A stretch of 64,000 bases of DNA, from contig CAKSBI010000005.1 in NCBI GenBank assembly GCA_934437985.1, positions 20,854 to 84,853 on the forward strand. Direction: 5' to 3'. Of this stretch, positions 18,056 through 27,421 are shown one piece after another; the first letter of the stretch is position 1, and every line of letters starts with the position of its first letter. This DNA comes from an uncultured Lachnospiraceae bacterium. Its GTDB lineage: Bacteria > Bacillota > Clostridia > Lachnospirales > Lachnospiraceae. Below the pieces are notes generated by a model that did no database searches, was not told where the DNA came from, and saw only the letters and a list, made by a program, of their open reading frames with translations. A program made the translations under genes and the position numbers.

Positions 18056-20269
18056 TTAATTAAAAAACTTAACAGTGTCTGCTTTGTCAAGTCCATTGAT
18101 TGTGCATGACAGTATTCCGCTGTTACTCTCAATAATATACAGGTACTCCCCAATAAATATTCCACGCAGACCATACAGGTAACTGCTCTTTATATTCATT
18201 TCCTTTGCAAAATCAACAGTACCCTGAAGCTTGAATCTGTTATCATCATATGAATATACAAGATACTTTACTATTTCTCCATCATCCTTATATGCGCGCG
18301 CCTCAAAACCGATCAGATTTCTGCTATAATCAAGTAACAGGCTCCTGTGATTCCTGCATGCCTCCGAATCTTCATAATCATCAAGTACAAGTGTCTGTTC
18401 TTCTTTCACATTATCCTTGTCAGAGATGTTGAACATGCTTATCTTAAGTGCATCCCTCTGATATGTGTCCTTTGCCTTTTTCGCAACACCATATCCGATC
18501 CCGAATAACCTGTCTTCGCCAAAGCCCTGCAGATAATCTGAGAATCCCGGAAGCTCAAGCTCACTTATTATCTCCGGTTTTTCAGGATTACTAAGGTCCA
18601 CGGTAAATAACGGGTCCATCTCACGGTATGTCACGAAGTAACCATATTCCCCATAAAATCTTGCAGAATATATGCGCTCGTCTTTTGCAATATTATTTAT
18701 TTTTCCGATTACTTCAAGTTCCCCATTTAATACATATAATGCGTTATGATGCTTTTCTTTTCCTGTCTTAGAATTATACCTGTCAACCGTGGTAACCAGC
18801 CTGAGGTTACCATCATATTCATCTGCTGAAAACCGGCTGTCAACATACCCATCTAACTTTGTCTGCGCAATATATTTTATCCTGCCATCAGCATAACTGT
18901 ATCTGAGTATGTCCGTTACAGTGTTATAGCCTGAAGAGTTATAATCATCCTCACGCTTAAGCAGATATATTGAATCTGTACTTACATACAATTCACTTTC
19001 ACCGAAAAGAACCGCTTTTTTATCTGTTGTATTACTCTCTGACAGCTTATCTGCATTGCTTATATCAACCGTCATCATAACCATATAACTGCTTGTCTCA
19101 ATATTCTCAGGAACACATATATCCTGACATTCTATAAGCTTATCCTCCACCTGTGGAATATAAGCCTGATAATCACCAGCCCTGATATCATCCCCGGCAT
19201 AATACCTTGAAAACATATACAGATATCCACCGCTGCATCTTGAATCGGAATACTCCCCTGACATTGTTATGTTTTTAACAAGCTTTGGGTTTGATGGTTC
19301 TGACACATCATATATCATAACGCAGCTCTGCTCATTATCAATTGAGGAGTTATATTCTGTTACAATTACAATCAGTCTGTCATTGTACAGATACATTTCA
19401 TTTGCATATATGCCTTCAGTGGAATTGCCACACTTACTTTTTTTCAACTCCTTCTTATTGGAATCAGCAAGCTTAATGCAGGCTGTCTTTTCCATATTAC
19501 CATTATCTGTGTGTATAATATTAACTACATACCCATCCCCATCCTCTATGGGACAACCATCTTCATAATATATTGACCTGCTGAGTACATCTTCATAATA
19601 TATTGACCTGCTGAGTATATATATATATTCCCCATCTGTCTTTACCATATCTGCCTCGTCAACACCCTCTGCCTGTATGTTGGTATCTGAAAATGCCTGC
19701 TTTTTTCCGGCATCTGCCGATTGAACCGCAGATTCGTTAACAATATCTTCCGTTACTTCTTCAATGCCATCCCTTGCCAAATATTCAATGCCATCCCTTG
19801 CCATATAAGCAAGCTTTTCTTGCTTTTTTGCCCCTGATACAAGTTCGTATATCTCCTTATATGATGACAGCGCAGGTGTATTATCATCAGGCTCTGATGC
19901 TTCTGTGCTGCCCCCATGTTCATTTTGCGTGATATCCCCTTTATCTGATGTGCGGCCTTCATGCCTATTGGAAATGCCCGGCACAGCATCATTTTTAAGC
20001 TGCCCTGCGGATAGCATTATACAAAATACAGCAGCTGCGGCAGCCACGATTCCACCTATTGCCCTGTATGCCTTTTTTCGTTTATCTGACCGCTGCTTTT
20101 TCCCAATCCCATATTCCGGTACATCAATATCATCATATTCTGCACCTCTGTCACCTGTAACATTAATATTATCAGGTGTAATTCCCCTTGGAATATCTAT
20201 ATCCACATCATTGTAGGAATCCTTAATAAGCTTCTCTATATTCTTATCATTATCTCTGTCCCGGCTCAT
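18056..20269 (-). CDS. membrane-anchored beta-propeller domain protein, partner of the ECF sigma factor
   Basis: 737 residues. The N-terminal 60 residues are acidic and cytosolic (LIKDSYNDVDIDIPRG), then a single membrane helix (AIGGIVAAAAAVFCIMLSAG). A linker is followed by a large extracytoplasmic domain beginning SDTNIQAEGVDEADMVKTDG, the signature of the secreted C-terminal beta-propeller family (COG4880-like). Start at ATG 20269 after GGAAGGGTG; it overlaps the 3' end of the sigma gene by 20 nt, so the two are coupled. The architecture (short cytosolic part, one membrane helix, sensor) is that of an anti-sigma factor; that role is inferred. It carries two in-frame tandem duplications (19558-19617 and 19760-19807). 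Confidence 0.82.
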   Translation of the reverse strand: MSRDRDNDKNIEKLIKDSYNDVDIDIPRGITPDNINVTGDRGAEYDDIDVPEYGIGKKQRSDKRKKAYRAIGGIVAAAAAVFCIMLSAGQLKNDAVPGISNRHEGRTSDKGDITQNEHGGSTEASEPDDNTPALSSYKEIYELVSGAKKQEKLAYMARDGIEYLARDGIEEVTEDIVNESAVQSADAGKKQAFSDTNIQAEGVDEADMVKTDGEYIYILSRSIYYEDVLSRSIYYEDGCPIEDGDGYVVNIIHTDNGNMEKTACIKLADSNKKELKKSKCGNSTEGIYANEMYLYNDRLIVIVTEYNSSIDNEQSCVMIYDVSEPSNPKLVKNITMSGEYSDSRCSGGYLYMFSRYYAGDDIRAGDYQAYIPQVEDKLIECQDICVPENIETSSYMVMMTVDISNADKLSESNTTDKKAVLFGESELYVSTDSIYLLKREDDYNSSGYNTVTDILRYSYADGRIKYIAQTKLDGYVDSRFSADEYDGNLRLVTTVDRYNSKTGKEKHHNALYVLNGELEVIGKINNIAKDERIYSARFYGEYGYFVTYREMDPLFTVDLSNPEKPEIISELELPGFSDYLQGFGEDRLFGIGYGVAKKAKDTYQRDALKISMFNISDKDNVKEEQTLVLDDYEDSEACRNHRSLLLDYSRNLIGFEARAYKDDGEIVKYLVYSYDDNRFKLQGTVDFAKEMNIKSSYLYGLRGIFIGEYLYIIESNSGILSCTINGLDKADTVKFFN
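19558..19617. repeat. 30-bp perfect tandem duplication in frame
   Basis: Two identical 30-nt units side by side, adding a second LSRSIYYEDx decapeptide to the beta-propeller protein. Confidence 0.9.
19760..19807. repeat. 24-bp tandem duplication in frame
   Basis: Two 24-nt units differing at one position, giving ARDGIEYL-ARDGIEEV in the juxtamembrane linker of the beta-propeller protein. Confidence 0.9.
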
Positions 20270-20789
20270 ATACACCCTTCCTTTCAAGCTGATTCTTTAA
20301 TTTTTGAAGTGCCCTGCTCTTGATTGCCCTTACCGAGCCCGGGCGCTTATGTATTATTTTAGATATCTCATCACTTGAAAAGCCTGCAAATACTGACAAT
20401 CCTATAACTATCCTTGACTCATAATCAAGATTTTCATATTGCATTCTGACTATCAGTTCATCCTCCATGTTGCTGTCAGCAGGTATATCCATATTATCTA
20501 TATGCTCATCATAACGCCTTTTACTGTGCATACGCTTGCACTTGTTACTGAGAATAACGAATATCCAGCTGCGAAAAGCGTTCTCATCCTTAAGCTTTTG
20601 AATCTGCCTGTATGCAGCAAGTATTGTATCACTGACTGCATCCTCTGCATCAAAGCTGTCTTTCATAACACTCAGCGCATACCGGTAAAGCTCCTTATAT
20701 ATCTGCTCATACAAATGTCTGAAGGCTTCAACATCTCCCTGTTTTGCAAGCTTCACATACTTTATGGTATCATCTGCAGCTGATCCCAT
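20250..20789 (-). CDS. ECF-type RNA polymerase sigma factor
   Basis: 179 residues with sigma region 2 (YALSVMKDSFDAEDAVSDTI, then FRSWIFVILSNKCK) and region 4 helix-turn-helix (FAGFSSDEISKIIHKRPGSV, then RALQKLKNQL), no region 3. It directs polymerase to a small regulon, possibly including its own operon. A GGTAAC word and a GTGTCTG word lie upstream at ECF-like places (about 20820-20850), but the spacing is not ideal. Starts at ATG 20789 (GTG just before) after GGGGGG. It overlaps the membrane beta-propeller gene by 20 nt, its likely regulator. Confidence 0.9.
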   Translation of the reverse strand: MGSAADDTIKYVKLAKQGDVEAFRHLYEQIYKELYRYALSVMKDSFDAEDAVSDTILAAYRQIQKLKDENAFRSWIFVILSNKCKRMHSKRRYDEHIDNMDIPADSNMEDELIVRMQYENLDYESRIVIGLSVFAGFSSDEISKIIHKRPGSVRAIKSRALQKLKNQLERKGVYEPGQR

Positions 20790-20908
20790 CACCTAAGCCC
20801 CCCTTCCCATTATTCAGACACGCCCGGTATAGTTACCTTACGTTTTCATATATAAGAGTCTTCTGCCGTGTAAAATGTTGCATATAATTTTAATAATATG
20901 TTGCTTTT

Positions 20909-23344
20909 TTACCGTTTACTTTTATACTTCCTGCGCTTAAGCCTTGAAAGCAGTGCCTCAGCCTGTCTTACGGCATTCCTGTCTATTCTGATACCCCCAA
21001 ATACTTTTCCCTGGTATGTATCAACTAACTTTTCATAGTTCCCACGCTCATCTCCCAGCCATTCTGACATGATGTCAGCCGATTCATTAAGCGTACAGTT
21101 GCCAAGCTCCGTTCTTTTTCCGGCTCTCTTCATATCCTTTATGTACCTGTGCATAATTTCGTCAATAACTTTCCCACACTTACCCGAATTGCCAGAATTG
21201 GCATAATACAGATTTTTCATACGTATCCTGATTACTATGCCGGCAATGCATATCAGCATAATTATGCATATGATAAATACGGGCATCTGACGGCTGCCGC
21301 CTGTACCTGTTGTTCCGTCATCCGGCAGGTTAGTCCCGGTCTGCTTCGTATCATTACCCGGGGCAGCTGAATTATGATTACCGTTCCTGTTATTATTCTT
21401 ATCCGAAGATGGCACCGGACTATATAGTGTTCCTTCATCATCTGATGCTTCAGACTTTTCCGGCAGCATATTTTCTCCATTTTCTTCATATATAGTATCT
21501 CTGCTGCCACGGCTGCCACTTTGCAGGTTTTCTTTATCCTTTTCATTGAGTCCGTCATCAATGTATGCTTTTTCATAATATGCCGGTGTCGGGTCCAGCC
21601 TCATCCAGCCTGATACTCCAACGTACACTTCAGGCCAGGCATGTCCCTCACCACCAACAACGAAATGTTCTACCCACTTACCTGTAGCATCGTTGTATCT
21701 CATACAATATCCTGTTGTTATCCTTGAAGGAATCCCTATGCACCGTGCAAGGACGGCAAGTGCTGATGCAAAATGCATGCACGAACCTTCCTTTGTATTA
21801 AAAAGGAAATCGTCAACACTGCATTCGTTCTTATTGCCGAATGCAGATGTCCTTGTCACTTTCTTATTATATTTGTAATTGGTATTAAGATATTCTTCGA
21901 TACGTTTCACTTTTTTATATTTGGTTGGAGCATTAGCCGTAATATCCTTTGCAAGCTTATATACACGCTCCGGGACACATTCAGGTATATTCATGTAATT
22001 ATCTTTTACATATTCCTTTCTGCCTGCAAGGAGGTCATCTATATCCTGCACCAGTATATTATCTATATTACCGATAAGGTTACAATCTGCATACATGTCC
22101 GCATATCTGACAATATCCAATGCCTTGTTATACTGTTCCCACCCATTACTGCCATACACTGCTTCCTTTGCATCCTCCCTCATATTAAAATACCAGATTT
22201 TGTATGAATCACCTTCTTTTGCAGAATTAGTGAACTTCAGAACACCATTATCATATTCTGTATCATTGTTCATTTCTTTTCGTACGGTATTATATGGAAC
22301 AAAAACATTGTCGGTCCTGAGGGATTTGTACTGAATTGTAATCTTACTGATGTTGTTATATATTGTCTTGGGGTTGTCCTCTCCAAAGTTGAGCATATTG
22401 TTAAGTGTCTCAAAAAGCATAACCTCATATTCAGGATAACTTTTATCGGAATAGTTACGCTGCCATCCGCTTCCATTATATTCATTGTAATACGAGCCAC
22501 GCAGGTATATACTCGACGCACACTGTCTTCCGGTAACAGTAAGCTGTGTCCTGTTATTACCAACAATCTCGTCAACTATATCTATATCCTCTGAATCCGA
22601 ATAGCCTATCCTTCTCACATTGCCATCAAGTCTGTCCAGGCCGGTAGCCTCCATAACATCCATCCATACATCGGATATCGAACGGCCTGCCGTATCTATT
22701 ACCTTCCATACATTATTCCATGACATCGGCTCTGTTCCTGTCGGAATAATATATAACATGGTACAAAATATCATTATAACCGGTGTCATATACATGTAAT
22801 GCACATCCCTGCCTGCCTTGCACACAGTTATTATGAATACATACAATGCAAGTATGAACACCTCAAGCTCAACAATAACACCTGATATTCTTGAGCCTAT
22901 TATGAATATGATCAGAAAGCATGGGGCTATACCGGATATAAAAGGAATTCTGAGTATTATTTCACATAAAAGTGTAATAAATACCGCAGATATTATTGTT
23001 ACAGACAGTCTGTATGCAAAAGGCAGAACCTGTTCCCCCTCTGCTGCAGAATAACCCGGAAGAACACGGGCGGACAGGCCCTCAGCAAAAAGTCCGGCAA
23101 CCGTAATACATGCAAGTGCCACACAACCGAGTATCATAATAATAATTGCTTTCCTTCTCATGCCCTGCCCTGCAGATGACAGGTATTCAAGCCCTGTTCC
23201 GGTAACCAGTACAGACACAGCAAGTAAACCATACATATATCCTGTCCCTGTATAAGTACCGATAAGCATCTGTATGGTAATACTCATTGCAGCTACATAT
23301 ATTCCATTGTATATATTAAGCATGTGTCTGTGTACACTATTCAC
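20909..23344 (-). CDS. membrane transglutaminase-like protein (TgpA type)
   Basis: 811 residues. The N-terminus has about six to seven membrane helices (residues 10-205), then an extracytoplasmic transglutaminase domain with the complete triad: Cys522 in EGSCMHFASALAVLA, His568 in GEGHAWPEVYV and Asp584 in RLDPTPAYY. A Ser/Gly/Asn-rich linker, a last membrane helix (VFIICIIMLICIAGIVI) and a DUF4129-like cytosolic tail follow. The GTG start at 23344 overlaps the TGA of the DUF58 gene (GTGA) and has GAGGT before it. This is the last gene of the sigma-MoxR-DUF58-transglutaminase operon. Such proteins may cross-link or cleave envelope proteins; the substrate is unknown. Confidence 0.9.
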   Translation of the reverse strand: MNSVHRHMLNIYNGIYVAAMSITIQMLIGTYTGTGYMYGLLAVSVLVTGTGLEYLSSAGQGMRRKAIIIMILGCVALACITVAGLFAEGLSARVLPGYSAAEGEQVLPFAYRLSVTIISAVFITLLCEIILRIPFISGIAPCFLIIFIIGSRISGVIVELEVFILALYVFIITVCKAGRDVHYMYMTPVIMIFCTMLYIIPTGTEPMSWNNVWKVIDTAGRSISDVWMDVMEATGLDRLDGNVRRIGYSDSEDIDIVDEIVGNNRTQLTVTGRQCASSIYLRGSYYNEYNGSGWQRNYSDKSYPEYEVMLFETLNNMLNFGEDNPKTIYNNISKITIQYKSLRTDNVFVPYNTVRKEMNNDTEYDNGVLKFTNSAKEGDSYKIWYFNMREDAKEAVYGSNGWEQYNKALDIVRYADMYADCNLIGNIDNILVQDIDDLLAGRKEYVKDNYMNIPECVPERVYKLAKDITANAPTKYKKVKRIEEYLNTNYKYNKKVTRTSAFGNKNECSVDDFLFNTKEGSCMHFASALAVLARCIGIPSRITTGYCMRYNDATGKWVEHFVVGGEGHAWPEVYVGVSGWMRLDPTPAYYEKAYIDDGLNEKDKENLQSGSRGSRDTIYEENGENMLPEKSEASDDEGTLYSPVPSSDKNNNRNGNHNSAAPGNDTKQTGTNLPDDGTTGTGGSRQMPVFIICIIMLICIAGIVIRIRMKNLYYANSGNSGKCGKVIDEIMHRYIKDMKRAGKRTELGNCTLNESADIMSEWLGDERGNYEKLVDTYQGKVFGGIRIDRNAVRQAEALLSRLKRRKYKSKR

Positions 23345-24513
23345 TCTGATAGTACCTCACATATGTCATCATTTATATTTACGTTAATTATATTGAATGC
23401 ACCGCTATGTAAAGACGGTCCATCCCCGCCTGCCGATATGTTGATAAGCGTTACATTACATCCGTTAGCAGTACAATTATTAAGCTCTTCAGACATATCA
23501 CTGCCTGCATTCCCTGCCACAACGATAATGTTCCTTGAACATCCCCTATTCATTGTGCGTACTTCGGATATAACCTCCGGCAGCTTTTTTAACTCTATAA
23601 AGCTTATATTTTCACAGCCCTCATAAAATTCAAGATATGCTGCACTTGAATCTATATCCCGCCTTAAGACTGCGCCTCTATTATTGTAATATATTTCCAT
23701 CCTCAGATTGTTATATATAAAATTGTTCGCAATGGCAACGACTATATGCAGTATCTTATCAACTGTCATTACTCTGTTAAGGTATCCTGTACCCGACAGT
23801 GCCGTATCCATAATAAGTGCTGTACTCTCTTCAAATATTTCCTCGTTCTGTCTTGTCACAAGCTTGTGAAGCCTGGCAGAATTCTTCCAGTGTATTCTCT
23901 TAATATTGTCACCGGGAATATAGTTTCTGATGCTGCTGCCGCTAAGCTCCCTGCCAAGTGTATAATGACCATACGGATTACGGTTCACACCTGAGCATAT
24001 GCAGGATTTCATGGATGCAATGCTGATCTCCTGCGGTCTGACATGAACCTTTATCTGCTTTCTGACCCTGTATTTTACATGAAATATATTAAAGAAATCC
24101 GGTATATCTATCCATTCAATTCCAATATTATATGTTCCGGCGTATCTGCAGATAATCTTCCCACTAAAGCTTATCTGCTGCCCCGGCAGAAGGTTAAGCC
24201 TGTCCATATCATTTTCAAGAATGATATCCGCAACCTCCTCATGAAATCTCACCCTTAATCCAAGATATGGTATCATGTCATGGTTATCAATAATAAGTGT
24301 ATAGTCTATAGGATATCCCCTGAGTACGGTCTTCTCACCGGTTATCTGCTTTACAGCAATTCTGATATACACCACACTTATATATGCAATAAGAATTACC
24401 GGCATAATAAGCAGTGCATCACGGATAAGCTCCGGTATGTATCCGCCATACGCAGTTGCGAATAATAACGAAGCTATTACAAGAATTATATATGTTATTC
24501 TTGGGATCAACAT
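23341..24513 (-). CDS. DUF58 domain membrane protein
   Basis: 390 residues. Two N-terminal membrane helices (about 5-45), a beta-rich region, then the DUF58 core with the signature RELSGSSIRNYIPGDNIKRI followed by HWKNSARLHKLVTRQNEE, leading into a von Willebrand A-like half (ALIMDTALSG). DUF58 proteins pair with MoxR ATPases and transglutaminases, as here. The ribosome site is weak (GGTG), as expected for a coupled gene 10 nt after the MoxR stop. Its stop overlaps the GTG of the next gene. Confidence 0.9.
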   Translation of the reverse strand: MLIPRITYIILVIASLLFATAYGGYIPELIRDALLIMPVILIAYISVVYIRIAVKQITGEKTVLRGYPIDYTLIIDNHDMIPYLGLRVRFHEEVADIILENDMDRLNLLPGQQISFSGKIICRYAGTYNIGIEWIDIPDFFNIFHVKYRVRKQIKVHVRPQEISIASMKSCICSGVNRNPYGHYTLGRELSGSSIRNYIPGDNIKRIHWKNSARLHKLVTRQNEEIFEESTALIMDTALSGTGYLNRVMTVDKILHIVVAIANNFIYNNLRMEIYYNNRGAVLRRDIDSSAAYLEFYEGCENISFIELKKLPEVISEVRTMNRGCSRNIIVVAGNAGSDMSEELNNCTANGCNVTLINISAGGDGPSLHSGAFNIINVNINDDICEVLSE

Positions 24514-24523
24514 TGCCGCACCA

Positions 24524-25462
24524 TTACTTTCTGCCCCTGATTCCGTCCGGAACAGGTATCTTATCTACAAGTTTTTTTACATATTCATATTCTGAACCGG
24601 TGTCTGTCATTAATGCCGGAGAGTATATCATCCTGTGGGTAAGCACATCAGCAGATACATTTCTTACGTCATCAGGCAGAACGTATGTTCTGTTATCAAT
24701 ATACGCCATAGCCTGTGACATTTTAACAAGTGCTATTGCAGCCCTTGGGCTTGCACCAAGGAGTATCTCTTCATCCTCCCTGGTATCCCGCACAATATCG
24801 GTTACATAACCCATTATCGGCCTGCTTACCACAACTTTACTTACATCATTTCTCATGTTAATAATATCTGCCTCCGATGCCACCGGTGCAATGTTAAAAT
24901 CGTCCGTACCTGCATTAATGTTGGCTTCTATCATCCTGATCTCTGTCTCTTTATCAGGATATCCAAGGGACAGCCTTATCATAAATCTGTCAAGCTGTGC
25001 CTCCGGCAGCACATAGGTTCCCGCATGCTCAACAGGATTCTGCGTTGCTATTACCATAAAAAGCTCCGGCAGTCTGTACATTTTTCCATCAATCGTAACC
25101 TGCTTTTCCTCCATTGCCTCAAGAAGACTTGCCTGCGTCTTCGGGGATGTACGGTTAATCTCATCAGCCATAACTATATTATTCATAATCGCGCCTTTGA
25201 CAGTCTCAAACCTGCCTGTCCCCATGTTGTATATTGACATTCCGACAACATCACTCGGGAGCGTGTCCGGTGTAAACTGTATTCTTGTGAATCCACAGTC
25301 AAGCGACTGTGCTATGCCTTTTGCAAGTGTTGTCTTACCAACACCCGGAACATCTTCAACAAGCAGATGCCCCCCGGCAAGAAGAACTGCAACAACCTTT
25401 ATTGTTGTTTCCCTCCTGCCGATATATCTGCTTTCTATGCTTTCAATAATCTTATTTAACAT
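24524..25462 (-). CDS. MoxR-family AAA+ ATPase
   Basis: 312 residues. Walker A DVPGVGKTT at 37-45, Walker B IVMADEINRTSPKTQASLLEA at about 96-116, sensor 1 VIATQNPVEHAGTYVLPEAQLDRF, and a C-terminal lid with GASPRAAIALVKMSQA. MoxR ATPases act as chaperones or remodelers for vWA/DUF58 partners; here DUF58 follows immediately. RBS GGGAG. It begins 4 nt after the stop of the Asn-rich membrane protein, so all five genes from the sigma factor on form one tight operon. Confidence 0.93.
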   Translation of the reverse strand: MLNKIIESIESRYIGRRETTIKVVAVLLAGGHLLVEDVPGVGKTTLAKGIAQSLDCGFTRIQFTPDTLPSDVVGMSIYNMGTGRFETVKGAIMNNIVMADEINRTSPKTQASLLEAMEEKQVTIDGKMYRLPELFMVIATQNPVEHAGTYVLPEAQLDRFMIRLSLGYPDKETEIRMIEANINAGTDDFNIAPVASEADIINMRNDVSKVVVSRPIMGYVTDIVRDTREDEEILLGASPRAAIALVKMSQAMAYIDNRTYVLPDDVRNVSADVLTHRMIYSPALMTDTGSEYEYVKKLVDKIPVPDGIRGRK

Positions 25463-25465
25463 GCT

Positions 25466-27421
25466 CTACTCCCACCCACATATTGTGTTGCCTAATTTTT
25501 GCATTATATTATCGTCATAGTAATAGTTATTACCGAACACAATTGTCTTCTCATCTGAACTATTATCCATATTAACCTTAACATGAATCTTCACTTTGTC
25601 CTTAAGATAATCTGCCTGCCAGTACTTTTCTTCATATAACATCCTTATTCCGTCGTCATATTTATTATTGTCAAACTGTCCATATTCAACCGGGGCTTTT
25701 GTAATATATATTCCATATTCCTGTATCCTGTCAAAGGCTTCAAATGGAATGGTGATACTTTTACCGTAATCAAGATAAACCGCATAATTCACACCGACTG
25801 AATCAGGTTTAACCATACTTCCTATGTAATATGCATTCTTCTGGTACTCAGTCTCCTCGCTTTCAGTTGCATTCTGTACCCGGCATAATACTGCACCCTC
25901 GACAGTTATTGTGATTGAATTAATATTATCCCCCGCAGATGCATCTTCCGCATAATTCACTTCCAGATCCCTGAGGTTATAATAACACTTTCTGTCATAT
26001 AATGATATTTGTTTTTCACCAACCAGCCCCTCCTGCATATCTGCTTTAGAAAATGACCTGCTGGCAATCCTATATTCAATCCTGCCATCATCACTCTTAG
26101 TTCTCATCGGATGCTTACTTCTGAACAATGTATTATTATATGCGAGAGTGTCATAGTTGTGAGAACAATAATCTTCATTTTCAAAAAATTTCCAATATTT
26201 TTTATATTCCCCTACCATATGCTTTTTACTGTTAAATAATCCCATGCTGTCAACTGCACTAAGCTTGTATTGCTTCACAGTTTTAAGTGATGGATTTCCC
26301 CATTGTTTGAATACCTCCCTTTCTAATTCGTATAAAGTATGATAATGGTCATATATATCCAACTTCTTTTTATAATTATATTTTATGCCTGCCAGGGTAT
26401 CCCCATCATGCCCGGGCAGGTCAGCAATACTGAGCTTATATGGTATGGTTCCGAACGTGTTATCATCTCTCAGATCAGAGTAATACATATCGAATTCAAT
26501 ATACCCGGCTTCATCTACAAGCATACCGGCTACATCAATTATAGTATATTGCGTGTCTGCACACACAAACCTGTATCCCCATTGCGTATTATCAGCATTC
26601 CATATTCCAACATCAGTGTTACCCTTCTTATCAGTTTTCAGGCATCTCTGTGCAAATATTGCAAAGGTATGTCTTTCCGTCTTATCAAATATTCTGTCTG
26701 AAATGTTATTCCCTGCAACACAGCCTACGTAGATGAATTCATATTCATCAGTTACATAAATAATCTCCGGTTTAAGATCAGCGTTCCTGATACACTCCGC
26801 AAGCCTGACATCCCTTGGCTCGTTTAATGACTCTTCTTTATAATAACATCTGCTTGCACAACTACCTGTTAAACATTTCACAATAATATCTTTGTCAGAC
26901 ATGTTCTTATAATCATTGTCTTTATTACTCTTGTCCGAATTGTCCTTGTTATTGCTGTCACTGTCGTTGTTACTGTCGTTACTGCCATCGCTACTGTTAT
27001 TATTGCTGTTACTGCCGTTATTATTGATGTTGTCACTATTGCTGTTACTGCTATTATTATTGTTGCTGCTGTTATCGTTACTGCCGTCACTATTGTTGTT
27101 ATATGCGGACTGTTCACTGCCCCCATCCCGGTTACCGTCCCTGCCTGCCCCCAACTGGTTAACAGCTCCAATACCAAGCTTTCTGACGGCACTGTATGTT
27201 CCTCCGAACATAAGTGACATTACCAGTACTGCGAGACTTGCTGCACATATCTTTCTTACCCTGAACATACTCTGCATAACAGTTCTTCTGCCGGTGCTGC
27301 CTTCGTAACGGTCATCTATCTCGCTGAATATTATATTCCTTGAATACGCATCAGGGTTAGTCTTATCAAACGCCCTGGTTATCTGCTCCCTGAATTCCTC
27401 CCTGTTAGGTTCAGTGTTCAT
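25466..27421 (-). CDS. membrane protein with Asn/Ser/Asp-rich linker, probable anti-sigma partner
   Basis: 651 residues. The cytosolic N-terminus of about 55 residues (REQITRAFDKTNPDAYSRNI) resembles anti-sigma N-terminal segments. One membrane helix follows (AASLAVLVMSLMFGGTYSAV, about 60-79), then a striking low-complexity linker of Asn, Ser, Asp and Lys at 100-172, and a large extracytoplasmic domain I do not recognise (one CC-rich LTGSCASRCYYKE patch). The ATG overlaps the sigma-factor stop by 11 nt. Sequential position and topology suggest it holds the sigma factor in check and senses the envelope state; inference only. Confidence 0.78.
   Translation of the reverse strand: MNTEPNREEFREQITRAFDKTNPDAYSRNIIFSEIDDRYEGSTGRRTVMQSMFRVRKICAASLAVLVMSLMFGGTYSAVRKLGIGAVNQLGAGRDGNRDGGSEQSAYNNNSDGSNDNSSNNNNSSNSNSDNINNNGSNSNNNSSDGSNDSNNDSDSNNKDNSDKSNKDNDYKNMSDKDIIVKCLTGSCASRCYYKEESLNEPRDVRLAECIRNADLKPEIIYVTDEYEFIYVGCVAGNNISDRIFDKTERHTFAIFAQRCLKTDKKGNTDVGIWNADNTQWGYRFVCADTQYTIIDVAGMLVDEAGYIEFDMYYSDLRDDNTFGTIPYKLSIADLPGHDGDTLAGIKYNYKKKLDIYDHYHTLYELEREVFKQWGNPSLKTVKQYKLSAVDSMGLFNSKKHMVGEYKKYWKFFENEDYCSHNYDTLAYNNTLFRSKHPMRTKSDDGRIEYRIASRSFSKADMQEGLVGEKQISLYDRKCYYNLRDLEVNYAEDASAGDNINSITITVEGAVLCRVQNATESEETEYQKNAYYIGSMVKPDSVGVNYAVYLDYGKSITIPFEAFDRIQEYGIYITKAPVEYGQFDNNKYDDGIRMLYEEKYWQADYLKDKVKIHVKVNMDNSSDEKTIVFGNNYYYDDNIMQKLGNTICGWE
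26906..27124. repeat. low-complexity AAC/AGC-rich coding tract
   Basis: On the minus strand a run of Asn, Ser, Gly and Asp codons encoding the 73-residue linker. The plus strand reads as a false Leu-rich frame. Confidence 0.85.

Noticed and set aside
20820..20850. ECF-type autoregulated promoter before the sigma factor at 20250-20789
   Set aside because: GGTAAC and GTGTCTG words are present, but the spacing is about 3 nt short of the usual, so it is not listed as a feature.
26916..27308. Plus-strand Leu/Ser-rich frame of 130 codons
   Set aside because: It is the complement of the Asn/Ser-rich linker codons of the minus-strand membrane protein; no ribosome site.
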